This document shows, in pieces, positions 1-11,068 of a stretch of DNA of 64,000 nucleotides; within the stretch, counting starts at the first letter, position 1, and every line of letters starts with the position of its first letter. This DNA is from Anthoceros angustus (lineage: Eukaryota; Streptophyta; Anthocerotopsida; Anthocerotales; Anthocerotaceae): positions 310,001-374,000 of the forward strand of contig MU008182.1 in assembly GCA_010909165.1 (NCBI GenBank), read 5' to 3'. The notes under the pieces were generated by a model that was not told the DNA's origin, ran no database searches, and saw only the letters and a program-made list of their open reading frames with translations. The translations under genes were made by a program, and so were the position numbers.

Positions 1-410
1 TACACGAGGATGTTTGCGGGCGCAAACAAATGGGGAGAGGAGCATGTGGAACGAAGAATTTTGGTCACCCAAGACGCGCAGAGACCGACGTAGGATGGGT
101 AGTTGTTCGTGGTAGGTAGTAGGTAGGTCGATAGAACAGTAGGAAGATGGTAGGACGTCCGAGGAGTTCGGACTTAATCGAGTCTGTTCGATCCAGGAAG
201 TATGGGTAGATAGAAGCATATATAGGCATGATAGGTTCCATAAAGTTCCTTGGACCATGGGGAGTAAGAATATTCGGGATAAGAAGTTCCTTGGCCTTGA
301 ATTATTTAGGTTCGCATGGCTATATATGCCAAATAGGGCTAGTTAAGTTGTAAATAGAAATGGCTAGGAGTTTTGAACCGGACACGGCGGCCATCGGAGG
401 AGCGAATTAA
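1..410. other. No gene recognised; purine-rich flank
   Basis: I see no open frame with recognisable content here. The stretch has several GTAGG/GGTAGGT runs around 100-155, like the short GTAGGT words that recur in the unknown Gag-like elements elsewhere in the window. It may therefore be the 5' flank or LTR of the element whose coding part starts near 854, but I could not find a matching LTR copy. Confidence 0.3.
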
Positions 411-853
411 GGCGATTTGCATGTACCGCAAATCGTTAGCTGTGGTTTGAACGGGCGCCAGCGAACCGCAGGCGGGCGCCGAGGGAGGTGGAGTTGCGCT
501 CGAAGGAAGGCGGCAGTGAGCGCGTCTTCACGATTGCGCGCCAAAGCCGGGAGGGGAGCAACGGCGAGCAAGGCTGAGGCGCGCGAGTGGAGGCGCCGAG
601 CAAGGGGCGGTGTTGAGAGGCTCGGGGGAAGAGCTTGCAAGGCTACCGCAAAAAGGCGCAAGGTGGAGAAGTTGCTGGAGGGGAGATTGAAGGGGCCAAG
701 GCCACCTCTTAGTGGTTGCGTGAGGCGATCGCCGAGGAGGAAAACTCCCTTGCTGTCTCACCCAAACCACCACCTCTTTGCTCTCCACTCTCTTAGCCCG
801 ATAGATTACTCCAAACTCTCCAATTTTGCTATCCTTGTGTGTGCTCCCATGCG

Positions 854-1930
854 ATGGTGAAGATAGTGAGGACGGAACGGGTACCCCACGGGAGGAAACC
901 TCCGCCGGCCACACCGTCCACAAAGGGAAAAGGTAAGAAACACCCAATTCCCGAGTTCGAGTGTAGGCCGCTCCAAATTTCACCTCGAGATTTGGAGGCG
1001 TTCAAGCGCTACGCGCCGAGATGAAGATGGAATGGCTGTACTTGGTACCTGGGTGGCACTTTGCGAGCCCTGCCTTGGTTCAGGAGTGTGCGCGACGAAT
1101 GAGAGTGACCAAGGCGACGGCCACCCGAGGATGCGACATCAAGTCATCCCGGGATGTGGAAGGTACATTTGTGATACGATTTGATACCGGAAGCCCACAA
1201 GGAGGGATCATTCCGGCAGCTTCTCCAAGAATCGGATCCGGAGGAGGTTATGAGTATGTTCCTACAAGGAGGAAGTATGGTCGCAAGGCAATGGTGGAGG
1301 ATCTCTTTGTTCAAGGAGCGGAAGTGGAATTTATTCGCCAAGATATGGGACTAACGCGGCGAAGGAAGACGACTGGAAATTCCCATTTAATGATGATATG
1401 AGATGTCCTGGAAAGATGGATTGGGCCACCATTCTCAGTATGAACAAAGCGGGCGACCGAACCATTTGGTGATGGAGGAGCAAGAATCGCTTTGTCTCTA
1501 CCTTCCTCGTACACCTATATCGAGGGAGGAGGTTCTTACATGACGAAATGGAAGAAGCCAAGATAGAAGCTACGGTGAGGGTGGTGGAAGGAGAGCCATC
1601 ACGCCCCAGGATGAAGAGAGGAGACCCCGGGCAAGAGACCGCCACGCCCGCGAACCAACATGAGGCCTCGTGGATCGAACCCAACAAGAGAAAGGGAAAG
1701 AGGCCATAGAAGAGCCTCCTACGGTGGAAGGAGGAAAGGATACGAGACCACCTACCGGAGGGTTGAGGATTGGAAGGCCGACAACACCAAAGGGGGAATG
1801 AACCCCTACGGGACCTGTGGAGGATGGAGGACCTCTAGGACTTTACCTCCTACCAAGAGGTAGTCTAACGATGGAGGCACAGAGAAGAACGCCGAGGAGC
1901 GTTGGTGACCTACGCACCAACGGGAGGAGT
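854..1930 (+). pseudogene. Decayed Gag-like protein of unknown retroelement family (locus 1, N-terminal half)
   Basis: A frame opening with MVK followed by a basic, Pro/Lys-rich N-terminus runs to a stop at 1,022-1,024. An overlapping frame (1,021-1,401) continues with a region holding W-x-Y, G-W-H and an EC pair. A similar order (MVK, basic tract, W-x-Y, G-x-H, E-EC) occurs at 32,818-33,435, which suggests one protein family. After 1,401 the frame is lost, but an acidic DEMEEAK stretch (about 1,540) and a PPTVEGG stretch (about 1,700) can be read in other plus frames. They resemble parts of the minus-strand frame at 35,419-36,189. No reverse transcriptase, integrase or protease motif is present, so Gag-like is an inference from position and composition. 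I do not recognise the family. Confidence 0.45.
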
Positions 1931-2059
1931 GAGGGAAGTGTTTGAGAACAGCATCCTACAAAGGTTAGTTGCTGAGCTGAGGGAAGTGGGCGCAGGATCT
2001 ATGGACGCCCTAGTGGACAGTGTCGGAGGTGGCCAAGTTCGTCGAACTTGAGACCTACG

Positions 2060-4450
2060 AAAGGAGCCGGAGGATGAGAAGAAATTGAGAGGAGCTCAAA
2101 ACCACCTCCGAGAAGCAACACTCCGTGCTAGATCCGCCAAAGAGCGACAGATGACCACCAAGTTGGTGAATGTGTGAAATGATTGACCGTGTCTTAGGAC
2201 AGAGGCAAAATCGCCAAGAGGGTGAGGAGTTGGAAACCGCCGAAGGAGGTGAAGGAAGTTGGAAGCCGCCCTAGCAAGGGTAGGACACATCGAACGCAGC
2301 AAGGAGGAGGCAAGATTCTACTAGCAAGGCCCCGGAGACCTTGAAGACGAGAAGGACCTCCTACGAAGAAGTTAGTTGCCATGGAGCAACGGAAGGAGCA
2401 TTACAAGGGAAAATACTACTTGGTGAAGGAACGAAGGATGGGACAATGTGACCAAGGGTCACAAAGAGGAGCTCAAAACCACCTCAGAAGCAACACTCCG
2501 TGCTAGATCCGCCAAAGAGCGACAGATGACCACCAAGTTGGTGAATGTGTGGGAAATGATTGACCGTGTCTTAGGACGAGGCAAAATCGCCAAGAGGGTG
2601 AGGAGTTGGAAACCGCCAGAAGGAGGCGAGAAGGAAGTTGGAAGCTACCCTAGCAAGGGTAGGACACATCGAACGCAGCAAGGAGGCAAGATCTCACTAC
2701 AAGGCCAGTGAGACCTTGAAGACGAGAAGGACCTCCTACGAAGAAGTTAGTTGCCATGGAGCAACGGAAGGAGCATTACAAGGGAAAATCGACGCTTGGT
2801 GAAGAGCGACAAGGATGGGACAATGTGACTAAGGGTCACAAAGAGGAGCTTCAGACACGAGAGAACTTTTGGAGCAACAACGAAGAAAAACCCGACCTTA
2901 CCCACGCCTATGAGACGGAGGCAAGGAACCGCCGAAGGAAGTTTTGATGGCCCAACGATCTTTGGAGGGTCTTGTCATTCGAGGAGCGAGGGCGATCATT
3001 AGTGAAACATGGCGATGGAAGCCATGGAGAAAGATAAGGAGATTGGGAGGCTTGCCCCGGAGTTGGAGGAGCAGTGGAGAAAGAGGCCGCATTGGTAGGA
3101 GTGGCACAACAGGCCGGGTGGGACGAGTGAGTCATCCCACTAAGGGTCCGCATCATGGACGCACAAAAGAAGGAGAGTGGTAGGGTGGCGACCTACTACA
3201 ACAACCTCCTAGAAGCGATTGAGGAACGCTACAGTGAGGAAGATGAAGAAACGGACCTCACTGTTCTGACACCAAGTGGAATGGCAGCCCTGGAGGCTGA
3301 AACTTTAAGTTGGTACAAGGAAAGGCAGGCTGTGCTAGACATAGCCGAACGAGCGAGCCAAGAAGCACCTACGGCGACGCCAGTAGGACCTCCCGGGACG
3401 GTGGAGCTATCAAGCGGGGAGGAAGAGCCGGATGGTAGGACGGTACCTACCAAAGTTCCTACTCGGGAACTGAAGAGGAGGAGGTGACCCCAAGGAAGGG
3501 TACCTCCCCGACGAAACCAGTGTGAGGGAAGGAACCCCCATAGCAAGATCCGAGAGGTAGGGATGAACCGCCTACCAAGAAGACGAGAAGGACCTCCTAC
3601 GAAGAAGTTAGTTGCCATGGAGCAACGGAAGGAGCATTACAAGGGAAAATACGACGACTTGGTGAAGGACGACAAGGATGGGACAATGTGACTAAGGGTC
3701 ACAAAGAGGAGCTTCAGACACGAGAGAACTTTTGGAGCAACAAGAAGGCCGACGACCTTACCCACGCCTATGAGACGGAGGCAAGGAACTGGAAGGAAGT
3801 TTTGATGGATCTTTGGAGGGTCTTGGTCATTCGAGGAGCGAGGCGACGCCATAGTGAAACATGGCAATGGAAGCCATGGAGAAAGATAAGGAGATTGGGA
3901 GGCTTGCCCAGTTGGAGGAGCGTAGTGGAGAAAGAGGCCGCATTGGTAGGAGTGACAGCCGGGTGGGACGAGGTCATCCCACTAAGGGTCCGCATCATGG
4001 ACGCACAAAAGAAGGAGAGTGGTAGGGTGGCGACCTACTACAACAACCTCCTAGAAGCGATTGAGGAACGCTACAGTGAGGAAGATGAAGAAACGGACCT
4101 CACTCGACAGTGGAATGGCACCACAGGTCAAACTTTGAGTTGGTACAAGGAAAGGCGGGCTAGACATAGCCGAGGCGAGAGAAGCACCTACGGCGACGCC
4201 GAGGGACCTCCCGAGACGGTGGAGCTATCAAGCGGGAGGAAGAGGCGATGGTAGGATGGTACCTACCAAAGTTCCTACTCGGGAACTGAAGAGGAGGAGG
4301 TGACCCCGGAAGGGTACCTCCGGTCACGAAACCAGTGTGAGGGAAGGAACCCCCATAGCAAGATCCCGTGGTAGGGGATGACCGCCTACCAAGAAGGCGA
4401 GAGGGGAGGAACCCATCGAGGATGAACGAGTAGGAGGAATGGAACCTCCT
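2060..4450 (+). repeat. Direct block array encoding charged, coiled-coil-like segments
   Basis: A block around the words GACGAGAAGGACCTCC and GGAGCAACGGAAGGAGC occurs three times. The second word starts near 2,381, 2,757 and 3,618, giving spacings of about 376 and 861 bp. The shorter unit duplicates 2,089-2,455 and 2,460-2,830; the longer one duplicates about 2,750-3,600 and 3,615-4,440. Plus-strand frames at 2,448-2,711, 2,756-2,947, 3,155-3,487 and 3,688-4,254 encode Glu/Lys/Arg-rich, probably coiled-coil segments. Two of them share the stretch YYNNLLEAIEERYSEEDEE. This is probably the C-terminal part of the Gag-like protein starting at 854. Copies differ by short indels that break the frame, many at CAG sites. 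Confidence 0.6.
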
Positions 4451-4639
4451 ACCAAGAGGAAGACCTACCAGTGGGGGCGATGTGGCGGTGCTACGGCATA
4501 GTCTGGAAGACTCACGGAGGTGGGCAAGGCTAAGCGACCCATCGAGGGAAGACATTGTCGCGAGGCTAACAAAAGCGAACGAGATGTAGGACCTTTTCAG
4601 TAGGACGTTTTGTCCCAAGTGGTGCACACCTTGGGAAGT

Positions 4640-5420
4640 GTGAGTATTTAAGAGTGGCGGCAGTATAGACAGCTAGGATATTCCGGTCAAGGTGAGCTGG
4701 GCTGAGCTGAGAGGATAAACTAGAAGGGGGCTGACAAGAGTCCTATTGTTGGACTTGGCAAGTCGCCCTAGCATTAAACTGGCACGAGTGACTAGTCGAC
4801 TCCCCCACCTATAAAAGGGAGGGTGGGAGAATGAATAAACACCGACCTTGCTTTGTCATGCATTCTTCGCCTCCGCGCATCCCTTTGTGTGTGTGCGAGC
4901 TGACCGCCGCCCGCGCACGAGAAGGCGAAGGGGGTGGTCGAGGCCCTCGCGGTGGGTTCGCCAACGGCCCTCTCGTGAAAGATTGTTGTTGGATGTGCTT
5001 TGTGTTGCTGGGTGGCCCTCGGATCGGCGCCGACTACGCCGCTGTGTTCGTACGCAATCGGCCGAGAGAAATACCCACCAGTACCCCTGTGCCAGCCGCA
5101 AGGGAGGCGCAAACCGCGAACGCTACAGTAGAGTTAGATTTGGGATCGAATGAAGTGAGCTTGAATGGGATTGTCATGAGGTATGTTTCGGAGGAGGGTG
5201 TTGATCGGGGTGTGTCGTTGTAGAGTGAATTGATCGCTATGGGTGTGTCGCTAGAGAGTGAATTGATCGCTGTAGTTGGCATAGGAGAGTGTTGAGAAGG
5301 AAGGGCGGAGCAGCGCCGATAACCCAAAACGCACAACACCCACGCCCACACCGAGGACAAGTAGACCGGGCGGAGGTGAGAGAGAGTGAGAGGAGCGACT
5401 GCAAACAATCCGAACCAAAT
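4640..5420 (+). promoter_or_regulatory. LTR-like or promoter-like segment with TATA box
   Basis: A TATAAAAG box lies at 4,810-4,817 after an AT/GC-mixed stretch. It is followed by a GC-rich leader and a roughly 38-bp partial tandem repeat around GAGTGAATTGATCGCT (near 5,223 and 5,261). This fits U3/R of an LTR belonging to the Gag-like element on its left. I found no second copy in the window to prove an LTR. The open frame at 4,831-5,223 inside it shows no recognisable domain. Confidence 0.35.
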
Positions 5421-5501
5421 CTCTTGGGATCGAACCTACGTATTCAACGACCGTGGGATAAGTGTGGCCACCGAGGCGAGTTCCGGGTGACCGGGGCTAA
5501 C

Positions 5502-5830
5502 CTACCACACCGGCTCCTGTGGACAATCCTGGGCTGGCTGCTTCCTGGAATCTGAGGGAGTTGCATCCCCTCCTACAGCGCTCCTGACGGTGGCTTCCCC
5601 CACCTTGGGTCCTTCTTCCGCGACGGTGGCCGGCTCCACCACCGTGGTGGCTGCTTCCCCAACGGTGGCTGTTTCAACCACTGCGGTGGCTGTTGCTCTG
5701 CCCTTCTTCAGTTTGCCTGCCTCTCTCTTGACCCTGGCCCTAGCCTCACCTCTCTCCCGCTTATACCTCTCCGCTAGCTTCTTGAACTTCTCCAGGCGCG
5801 CCTCCACTTGTTCTGCCCCTGTTTGAATGA
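5502..5830 (-). pseudogene. Fragment with charged coil and Thr-Val repeats (unknown Gag-like family?)
   Basis: The minus frame holds a Lys/Arg/Glu-rich helix followed by repeated T-V-x-E/V-A units, for example ETATVGEAATT, and ends with a stop at 5,502. The DNA is built on GGTGGCTG/ACGGTGG words. The composition recalls the PT-x-VG tract at 35.5-35.7 and 37.6-37.8 kb, but direct homology is uncertain. It borders the truncated end of Copia-1 on its right. Confidence 0.3.
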
Positions 5831-6383
5831 AGGATCCCCACCTTATATAGACAATTTTATTCCTAAAAATCCCAAGGTCTAAGGACTCTCGGCTGTCATA
5901 CAGTTCAAGGTCCAAGGACTAATTATTTGTAAAAGTAATATTGTCATGGGCCAAGGACCACTTTTAGTATAAAGGCCTTGCCTCGGACATTTCCTAAGCA
6001 CCCCATCACACAAAACATAAGAAAAACAAAAAAAAACATTCAAACCAACAGTCCAGGGGAGGGTTAGTGTACATGTGGTCTTCCACACTGACTGATTGTC
6101 GCACCAAAGCTGAGTTGGTCCTTCATGAAGCTGCTTAAGTCCACATAAGAAAGATCGAATCCAAATAATCTCTCTAGCAGCTTGTGTCATAGCACCATAT
6201 TCTGCTTCCGTAGAGGAGAGACAAATAATGGTGAGCTTTTTACTAGACTAAGAAATAACTGATCCACCTAAAAACGTACAGTAGGCTGCTACACTACGTC
6301 TAGTGTCTGGGTCTCCAGCCCAATCAGCATCACAAAAGGACATAAGCTGCAAACCATCTGGTTGCTTAGAAAAATAAAACCTT
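5831..6383 (-). pseudogene. Copia-1 RNase H fragment (3' end of element, truncated)
   Basis: Reading the minus strand from 6,383 towards 6,080 gives a Copia RNase H tail: a FCDADWAGDP-type motif, then STEAEY-type residues, AAREIIWIRSFL and WCDNQSV. At about 6,080 the match stops where a Copia RNase H would normally continue into the xNPVFHxRTKH region, so the 3' end of pol and any 3' LTR are missing. The 5,831-6,080 stretch shows nothing I recognise. The frame is broken by at least one stop near 6,250. Confidence 0.7.
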
Positions 6384-7494
6384 TGCGTCTTTTGTTCCTT
6401 TGAGGTACCTAAAAATCCTCTTCTGTGATATGTGGCAAGCGAGGTTCTCTAAAATTGACTAACATTACTAACTGCGCGTGTAATGTCTAATCTAGTCCAA
6501 CCTGATAGATAAATTAAACAACCAACAGCTTGTCGGTAAGGCTTGAGTGCCATCTCGGCCTTTCCTTCTTCTGTTGTCGGACATCTGTGGCCTCAAGTCG
6601 TTCTCCAGTTTTCAGTCGAAAAATAAAACCTGCATTCACATGCTCCTCCCTGCAACTTCTTAAACTCTACCATCTCCTCTACACTTAGAAATATTCACAC
6701 CTTACCACATTCTAGCTCTAATTTTTCTATGGCACATGGATCTACATGTGTTCCCTCTAACTCCTTCCTACACTGTTTTCCCAACCTTTATCAAGAAAGG
6801 TCATACCATAGGCCTTGCTTTTGCGAAGGCTACATCCCAGTGTGGCGTGGTGGTACTCTCTCCTCTATGTAATCATACAAAGACTCCTCCTCTTCCTTCA
6901 GAGTCCTCAACCGGACCAACGTGTGATGTGCATAGCTCAAGCCACAAAACCGGTTCAAAGATACAGCTCTCAAATCATCCCAATCCAACGGTGATGCAGC
7001 CCCATACGTGTGACTATACCCTGCTGGGCATGACCTCGAAGTACTCTAGGAAAATTTCGGAGACAATCCACGGCTGAGACTTCCAAATTCGCATGAGTCA
7101 CGTGTTCAAAAGTTTGCACAAAAGCCTCATCATCTTCACCTCGTTTCTTCTCCCCAAATCTCACATACTGCTGGTGACTGACTTCCACCACCTCTACTTC
7201 CTCCACTCATGGTTGAGGGCGTCCACAAAACTGTGGGCACACCTCCCAACAAACTCCTTGCAATACTGGCAATAAACAGATGCTGCCTGCAAGCGGGATG
7301 TACTGTACACAGACTTGGGCACACAAGCGCCTCAGTCCCCCTAACAAGCAAGGTTGAAAGGGCAGCAAGTTGGGCAATAATTCGATCAAGACCTTGCGAA
7401 AGCTCAGCCATTAGATCTCGTACCCCAACTTCTCCACTGCCAAATCTCACCCTCTTTCCTTAGATAGCTTTTCACCTGTAGACATAGGTGTGCT
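6384..7494 (-). repeat. Tandem duplication inside Copia-1, copy A (Copia RT piece plus Ty3-type gag piece)
   Basis: This unit is repeated at 7,498-8,583; the word GTTCCTTTGAGGTACC sits at 6,394 and 7,507. On the minus strand it contains the Copia segment GCLIYLSGTRLDI ending in a FRYLKGT-type motif, and a non-Copia insert of roughly 0.9 kb. The insert reads as the N-terminal half of a Ty3-type Gag: an AELSQGLDRI..LAAL helix, a Gly/Ser-rich hinge, then FVQTFEHVTHANLEV and LRGHAQQ. Both ends of the insert are embedded in Copia pol sequence, so it arrived before the duplication. Confidence 0.7.
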
Positions 7495-7497
7495 TCT

Positions 7498-8583
7498 TTG
7501 CGTGCTGTTCCTTTGAGGTACCTAAAAATCCTCTTCACTGCGCAGCCCAATGTGGCAAGCCAGGGTTCTCTAAAATTGACTAACATTACTAGCTGGCGTG
7601 TAATGTCTAATCTAGTCCCCGATAGATAAATTAAACAACCAACAGCTTGTCGGTGAGCTTGAGTGCCATCTCGGCCTTTCCTTCTTCCGTTGTTCGGACA
7701 TCGCGGCCTCAAGTCGCTCTCCGTTTTCGATGAAAATAAAACCCGCATTCACATGCTCCTCCACCGCAACTTCTTAAACTCTACCATCTCCTCTACACTT
7801 AGAAATATTCACACCTTACCACATTCTAGCTCTAATTTTTCTATAGCACATGGATCTACATGTGTTCCCTCTAACTCCTTCCTGCTGTTTCCCAACCTTT
7901 ATCAAGAAAGGTCATACCATAGGCCTTGCTTTTGCGAAGGCTACATCCTTGGTGGCGTGGTGGTACTCTCTCCTCTATGTAATCATACAAAGACTCCTCC
8001 TCTTCCTTGAGTCCTCAACGGACCAGCGTGTGATGTGCATAGCTCAAGCCACAAAGCGGTTCAGATATAGCTCTCAAATCATCCCAATCCAGCGGTGATG
8101 CAGCCCCATCGTGTGACTATACCGCTGCTGGGCATGACCTCGAAGTACTCTAGGAAAATTTCGGAGACAATCCAGTGAGACTTCCAAATTCGCATGAGTC
8201 ACGTGTTCAAAAGTTTGCACAAAAGCCTCATCATCTTCACCTCGTTTCTTCTCCCCAAATCTCACATCTTGCTGGTGGTGACTTCCACCACCTCTACTTC
8301 CTCCACTCATGGTTGAGGGCGTCCACAAAGCGTGGGCACACCTCCCAACAAACTCCACCTGTCTGGCAATAAGCAGATGCTGCAAGCGGGATGTACTGCA
8401 GACTTGGGCACACAAGCGCCTCAGTCCCCTAACAAGCAAGGTTGAAAGGGCAGCAAGTTGGGCAATAATTGATCAAGACCTTGCGAAAGCTCAGCCATTA
8501 GATCTCGTACCCCAACTTCTCCACTGCCAAATCTCACCCTCTTTCCTTAGATAGCTTTTCACCTGTAGACATAGGTGTGCTTA
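7498..8583 (-). repeat. Tandem duplication inside Copia-1, copy B
   Basis: This is a second, nearly identical copy of the unit at 6,384-7,494, shorter by small deletions. Its right edge runs straight into intact Copia-1 RT coding sequence (MEDARPVSTPMSTGEKL on the minus strand), whereas copy A's left edge runs into RNase H. The ancestral order was therefore RT - insert - RT end - RNase H, followed by duplication. Many differences between A and B are at CAG/CTG positions. Confidence 0.7.
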
Positions 8584-9542
8584 CTGGGCGTGCATCTTCC
8601 ATCTTGAACCTCTTAAGTAGTTGATGTACAAAATACTCTTGATGAATATCAATAGTGTTATCACGGGTGTTAAAATGAAATTGAACACCAAGAGAAAATG
8701 ATAACTGCCCCAAATCAGTCATATCAAATCTTGCCAAAAGAACTGCTTTTATTCTTGCCATAAGAGTTGGTGACGTGCTAAATAAAATATTGTCATCCAC
8801 ATAAAGCGTTAAAATGATAAAATCATTGCCATCCCATAAAATATACGCTGTATCGTCAAACATGTGAAACCCAATTCTATGAGCAATGCATGAAACACTT
8901 CATTCCATGCAGGGAAATTTAAGACCATAAAGTGTTTTAAAAGTGACACACTTTATTAGGGTCTATAATAAAACCTTCCGGTTGGGCCATGTAGATGACC
9001 TCATCTAAGGTGCCATTAAGAAAAAGTTTTCGTCTAAGCGATGTACGAGGAGATTGTAGTGAGCAGCAAGGGCCAAGAGTATTCTTATGGAGGTAGACTT
9101 AACAAGCTGGGGCAAATGTTTCATTGTAGTCTAGTCCCGCTACTTGACTATAACCCTTTGCCACGAGGCGAGCCTTATACCTACCAACACTACCATCGGA
9201 TTAAGTTTCTTCTTGAAGACCCACTTACAAGCAAGCGGTTTGCGACCGGAGGAGATCAACGAGAACCCAAGTTTTGTTAGAAATGAGAGATTGATATTCG
9301 GACTCAATAGCCTTTTGCCAAAAGGAAGCTTGAGGCCCTTCAATTGCTTCTCTATAGGTGGCGAGTTCACCTAATGATTCTACAACACTAAAAACATAAG
9401 GAGGTGGAAAAAGGATTCCTCTACAATACACTGCGACATATGGAGGCTCTTTCCACTCGACCTTGGAGGACGGTGTCAGTGGAACGCGTAGTACTTGAGG
9501 AGGCTCTTCATTGGCTTCATTAACGTCATCTGTCTGGATCAA
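8534..9542 (-). pseudogene. Copia-1 reverse transcriptase
   Basis: The minus strand carries a Ty1/copia reverse transcriptase in pieces. At 9,140-9,542 is the start, with KAIESEYQSLISNKTWVLV and, in another frame, [11 protein letters not shown]. At 8,534-8,863 is the palm with the catalytic YVDD at 8,792-8,803 in the context LTLYVDDNILFSTS, followed by DLGQLSFSLGVQF. The middle (about 8,864-9,139) is Copia-like but broken. In a live element this enzyme copies the RNA into cDNA inside the virus-like particle. Frameshifts make this copy inactive. Confidence 0.8.
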
Positions 9543-9779
9543 GCACTATGTCATTAGCCACCTCTGGATGTGCGGGTGAACATCATCAACTACAAGTTGG
9601 AGCGGCGGGTAGGAGCAGCCCCTCTCAAGCCAAAGAGGAGTCATCCTCAAAAATAGTAACACAAGAATCATCAAACGCAAAGAGTCGGAAGGTGGGTCCG
9701 AAACACGGATATAGATCGGAGGCATAGTTGCCGGAGGAAGTTGAGCATGTTGTGAAGCAAAATATCTTCGTTAAAAACC

Positions 9780-10560
9780 ACACTTGAAATGGTCACTGGC
9801 GTGTAATCGGATCAAACAACTTGTAACCCTTCACATCATCGGAGTAACCCACAAAAATTCTACGGACTGCCTTCAAATCCAACTTATGACGAATAGCTGT
9901 AGGGACATAAGCATAAGCAGGTGATCAAAAAATGCGTAGATGCCCTATACGGGGCTTCTTTCTAGTCCATCTCTCATAAGGAGTTGTCAATCCAAGCTCC
10001 TTAGTAGGCAATCGGTTGAGAACATAATTTGCAGCCATCAATGCCTCAGCCCAATATCCACGAGAGAGGCTGGCAAAAGTAAGAGAGGCCAAAGTAGCCT
10101 CTTGCAGTGTCCGGTTTTTCCTCTCAGCAAAGGAGTTCTGAGTAGGAGTATACAGCACGGTGAGCTGGTGTTGTATCCCTTCCAAAGAGCAAAATTCCTG
10201 AAAAGCATTGCTGATGTATTCACCGCCATTGTCATCGTAAAATTTTAACCTTGTGACTGCGGGATGCCAACCGCACATAGGTTTGAAAACACATAAAAGC
10301 CTCGCTTTTATTTCTTAACACATAAACAATACAATAGCGGCTCCATTCATCTATGAATGTAATAAAATAAGCAGCTCCTCCAAATGAGCTGGTGGACATA
10401 GGCCACAAATATCACTATGAATAGTATCCAAAAGGCGAGGCCCTTGTTGAGTGGAGATCCGTATATGGCTTAGAAAATGCTTTACTAAGTTGACAGGAGT
10501 CACAAAAGGGGTGACCAGAAGGGAGATAGGGAAGTGGATCTCTAAAGCTATCACCCTTCA
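9780..10560 (-). pseudogene. Copia-1 integrase
   Basis: The minus frame at 9,925-10,278 contains the second half of the integrase core: the second catalytic Asp in FYDDNGGEYI, YTPTQNSFAERKNRT with the catalytic Glu position, and YWAEALMAANYVLNRLPT. The first catalytic Asp is in HSDICG at about 10,415-10,430 in a different frame. The two halves are separated by a frameshift at about 10,280-10,350. The region 9,780-9,925 encodes the typical C-terminal part in broken frames. The integrase would insert the cDNA; this one is a remnant. Confidence 0.8.
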
Positions 10561-11065
10561 TAAGAGATGCTAGACGCTGAAAATTTATGTGGGCAAGACG
10601 ACAATGCCAAAGGTGCATTGAAGCTTGTTTTTGAATGGCATTAACAGACTGAGTGGGTTGAGGTTGCACTATGGATTTGACATCTAATAAATACAAATCA
10701 TGAAAAGGGGTGCCTGAGAAAAGGTCATGACTTGATGGAACATGCGTTACAGTGCAACCAGTTTGATCAAAGCAGACTCGGCAAGAGTGTTCTTGTGACA
10801 ACTTAAGCACCGACATCAAATTTTTGGTCATAGAAGGGACAAATAAAACACCAGAAAGTGTGAGTGAAGACTCATCTGAGAGTTGTATGACCACTGAGCC
10901 CGAGCCCTTGATGGAAAGCCCACTGTCATCACCCAAAAGCACAAACCGATTGGCATCATATGTGGGTGAGAAAGTTTTAAATGAGTGTCTGTCAAAACAA
11001 ATATGGTAGTAGCTCCACGAATCTAAAACCAAGTTTCTACTTGAGAATGAGCAGATGAAAGACAA
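10415..11065 (-). pseudogene. Copia-1 protease and GAG-pre-integrase region
   Basis: A 216-residue minus frame begins within the retropepsin active site region (LVLDSWSYYHIC), continues through the protease C-terminal half (SGVLFVPSMTKNLMS) and ends with the HHCC pre-integrase zinc region (LWHCRLAHINF.., CDSCQLSK). The family active site is D-S-G-A/T; here Gly is replaced by Trp at a spot where one extra base sits in what would be a CTG triplet. The protease is therefore predicted dead. Confidence 0.75.
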
Positions 11066-11068
11066 ACA

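Noticed and set aside
4831-5223. Possible 130-residue plus-strand gene after a TATA box
   Set aside because: Start lies right behind the TATA box in GC-rich sequence, no domain is recognisable, and an overlapping frame is equally open; more likely an LTR leader.
5590-5826. Plus-strand Thr/Val/Ala-rich frame
   Set aside because: Antisense of the minus frame with a charged coil; the repeat word is nearly self-complementary, so both strands stay open.
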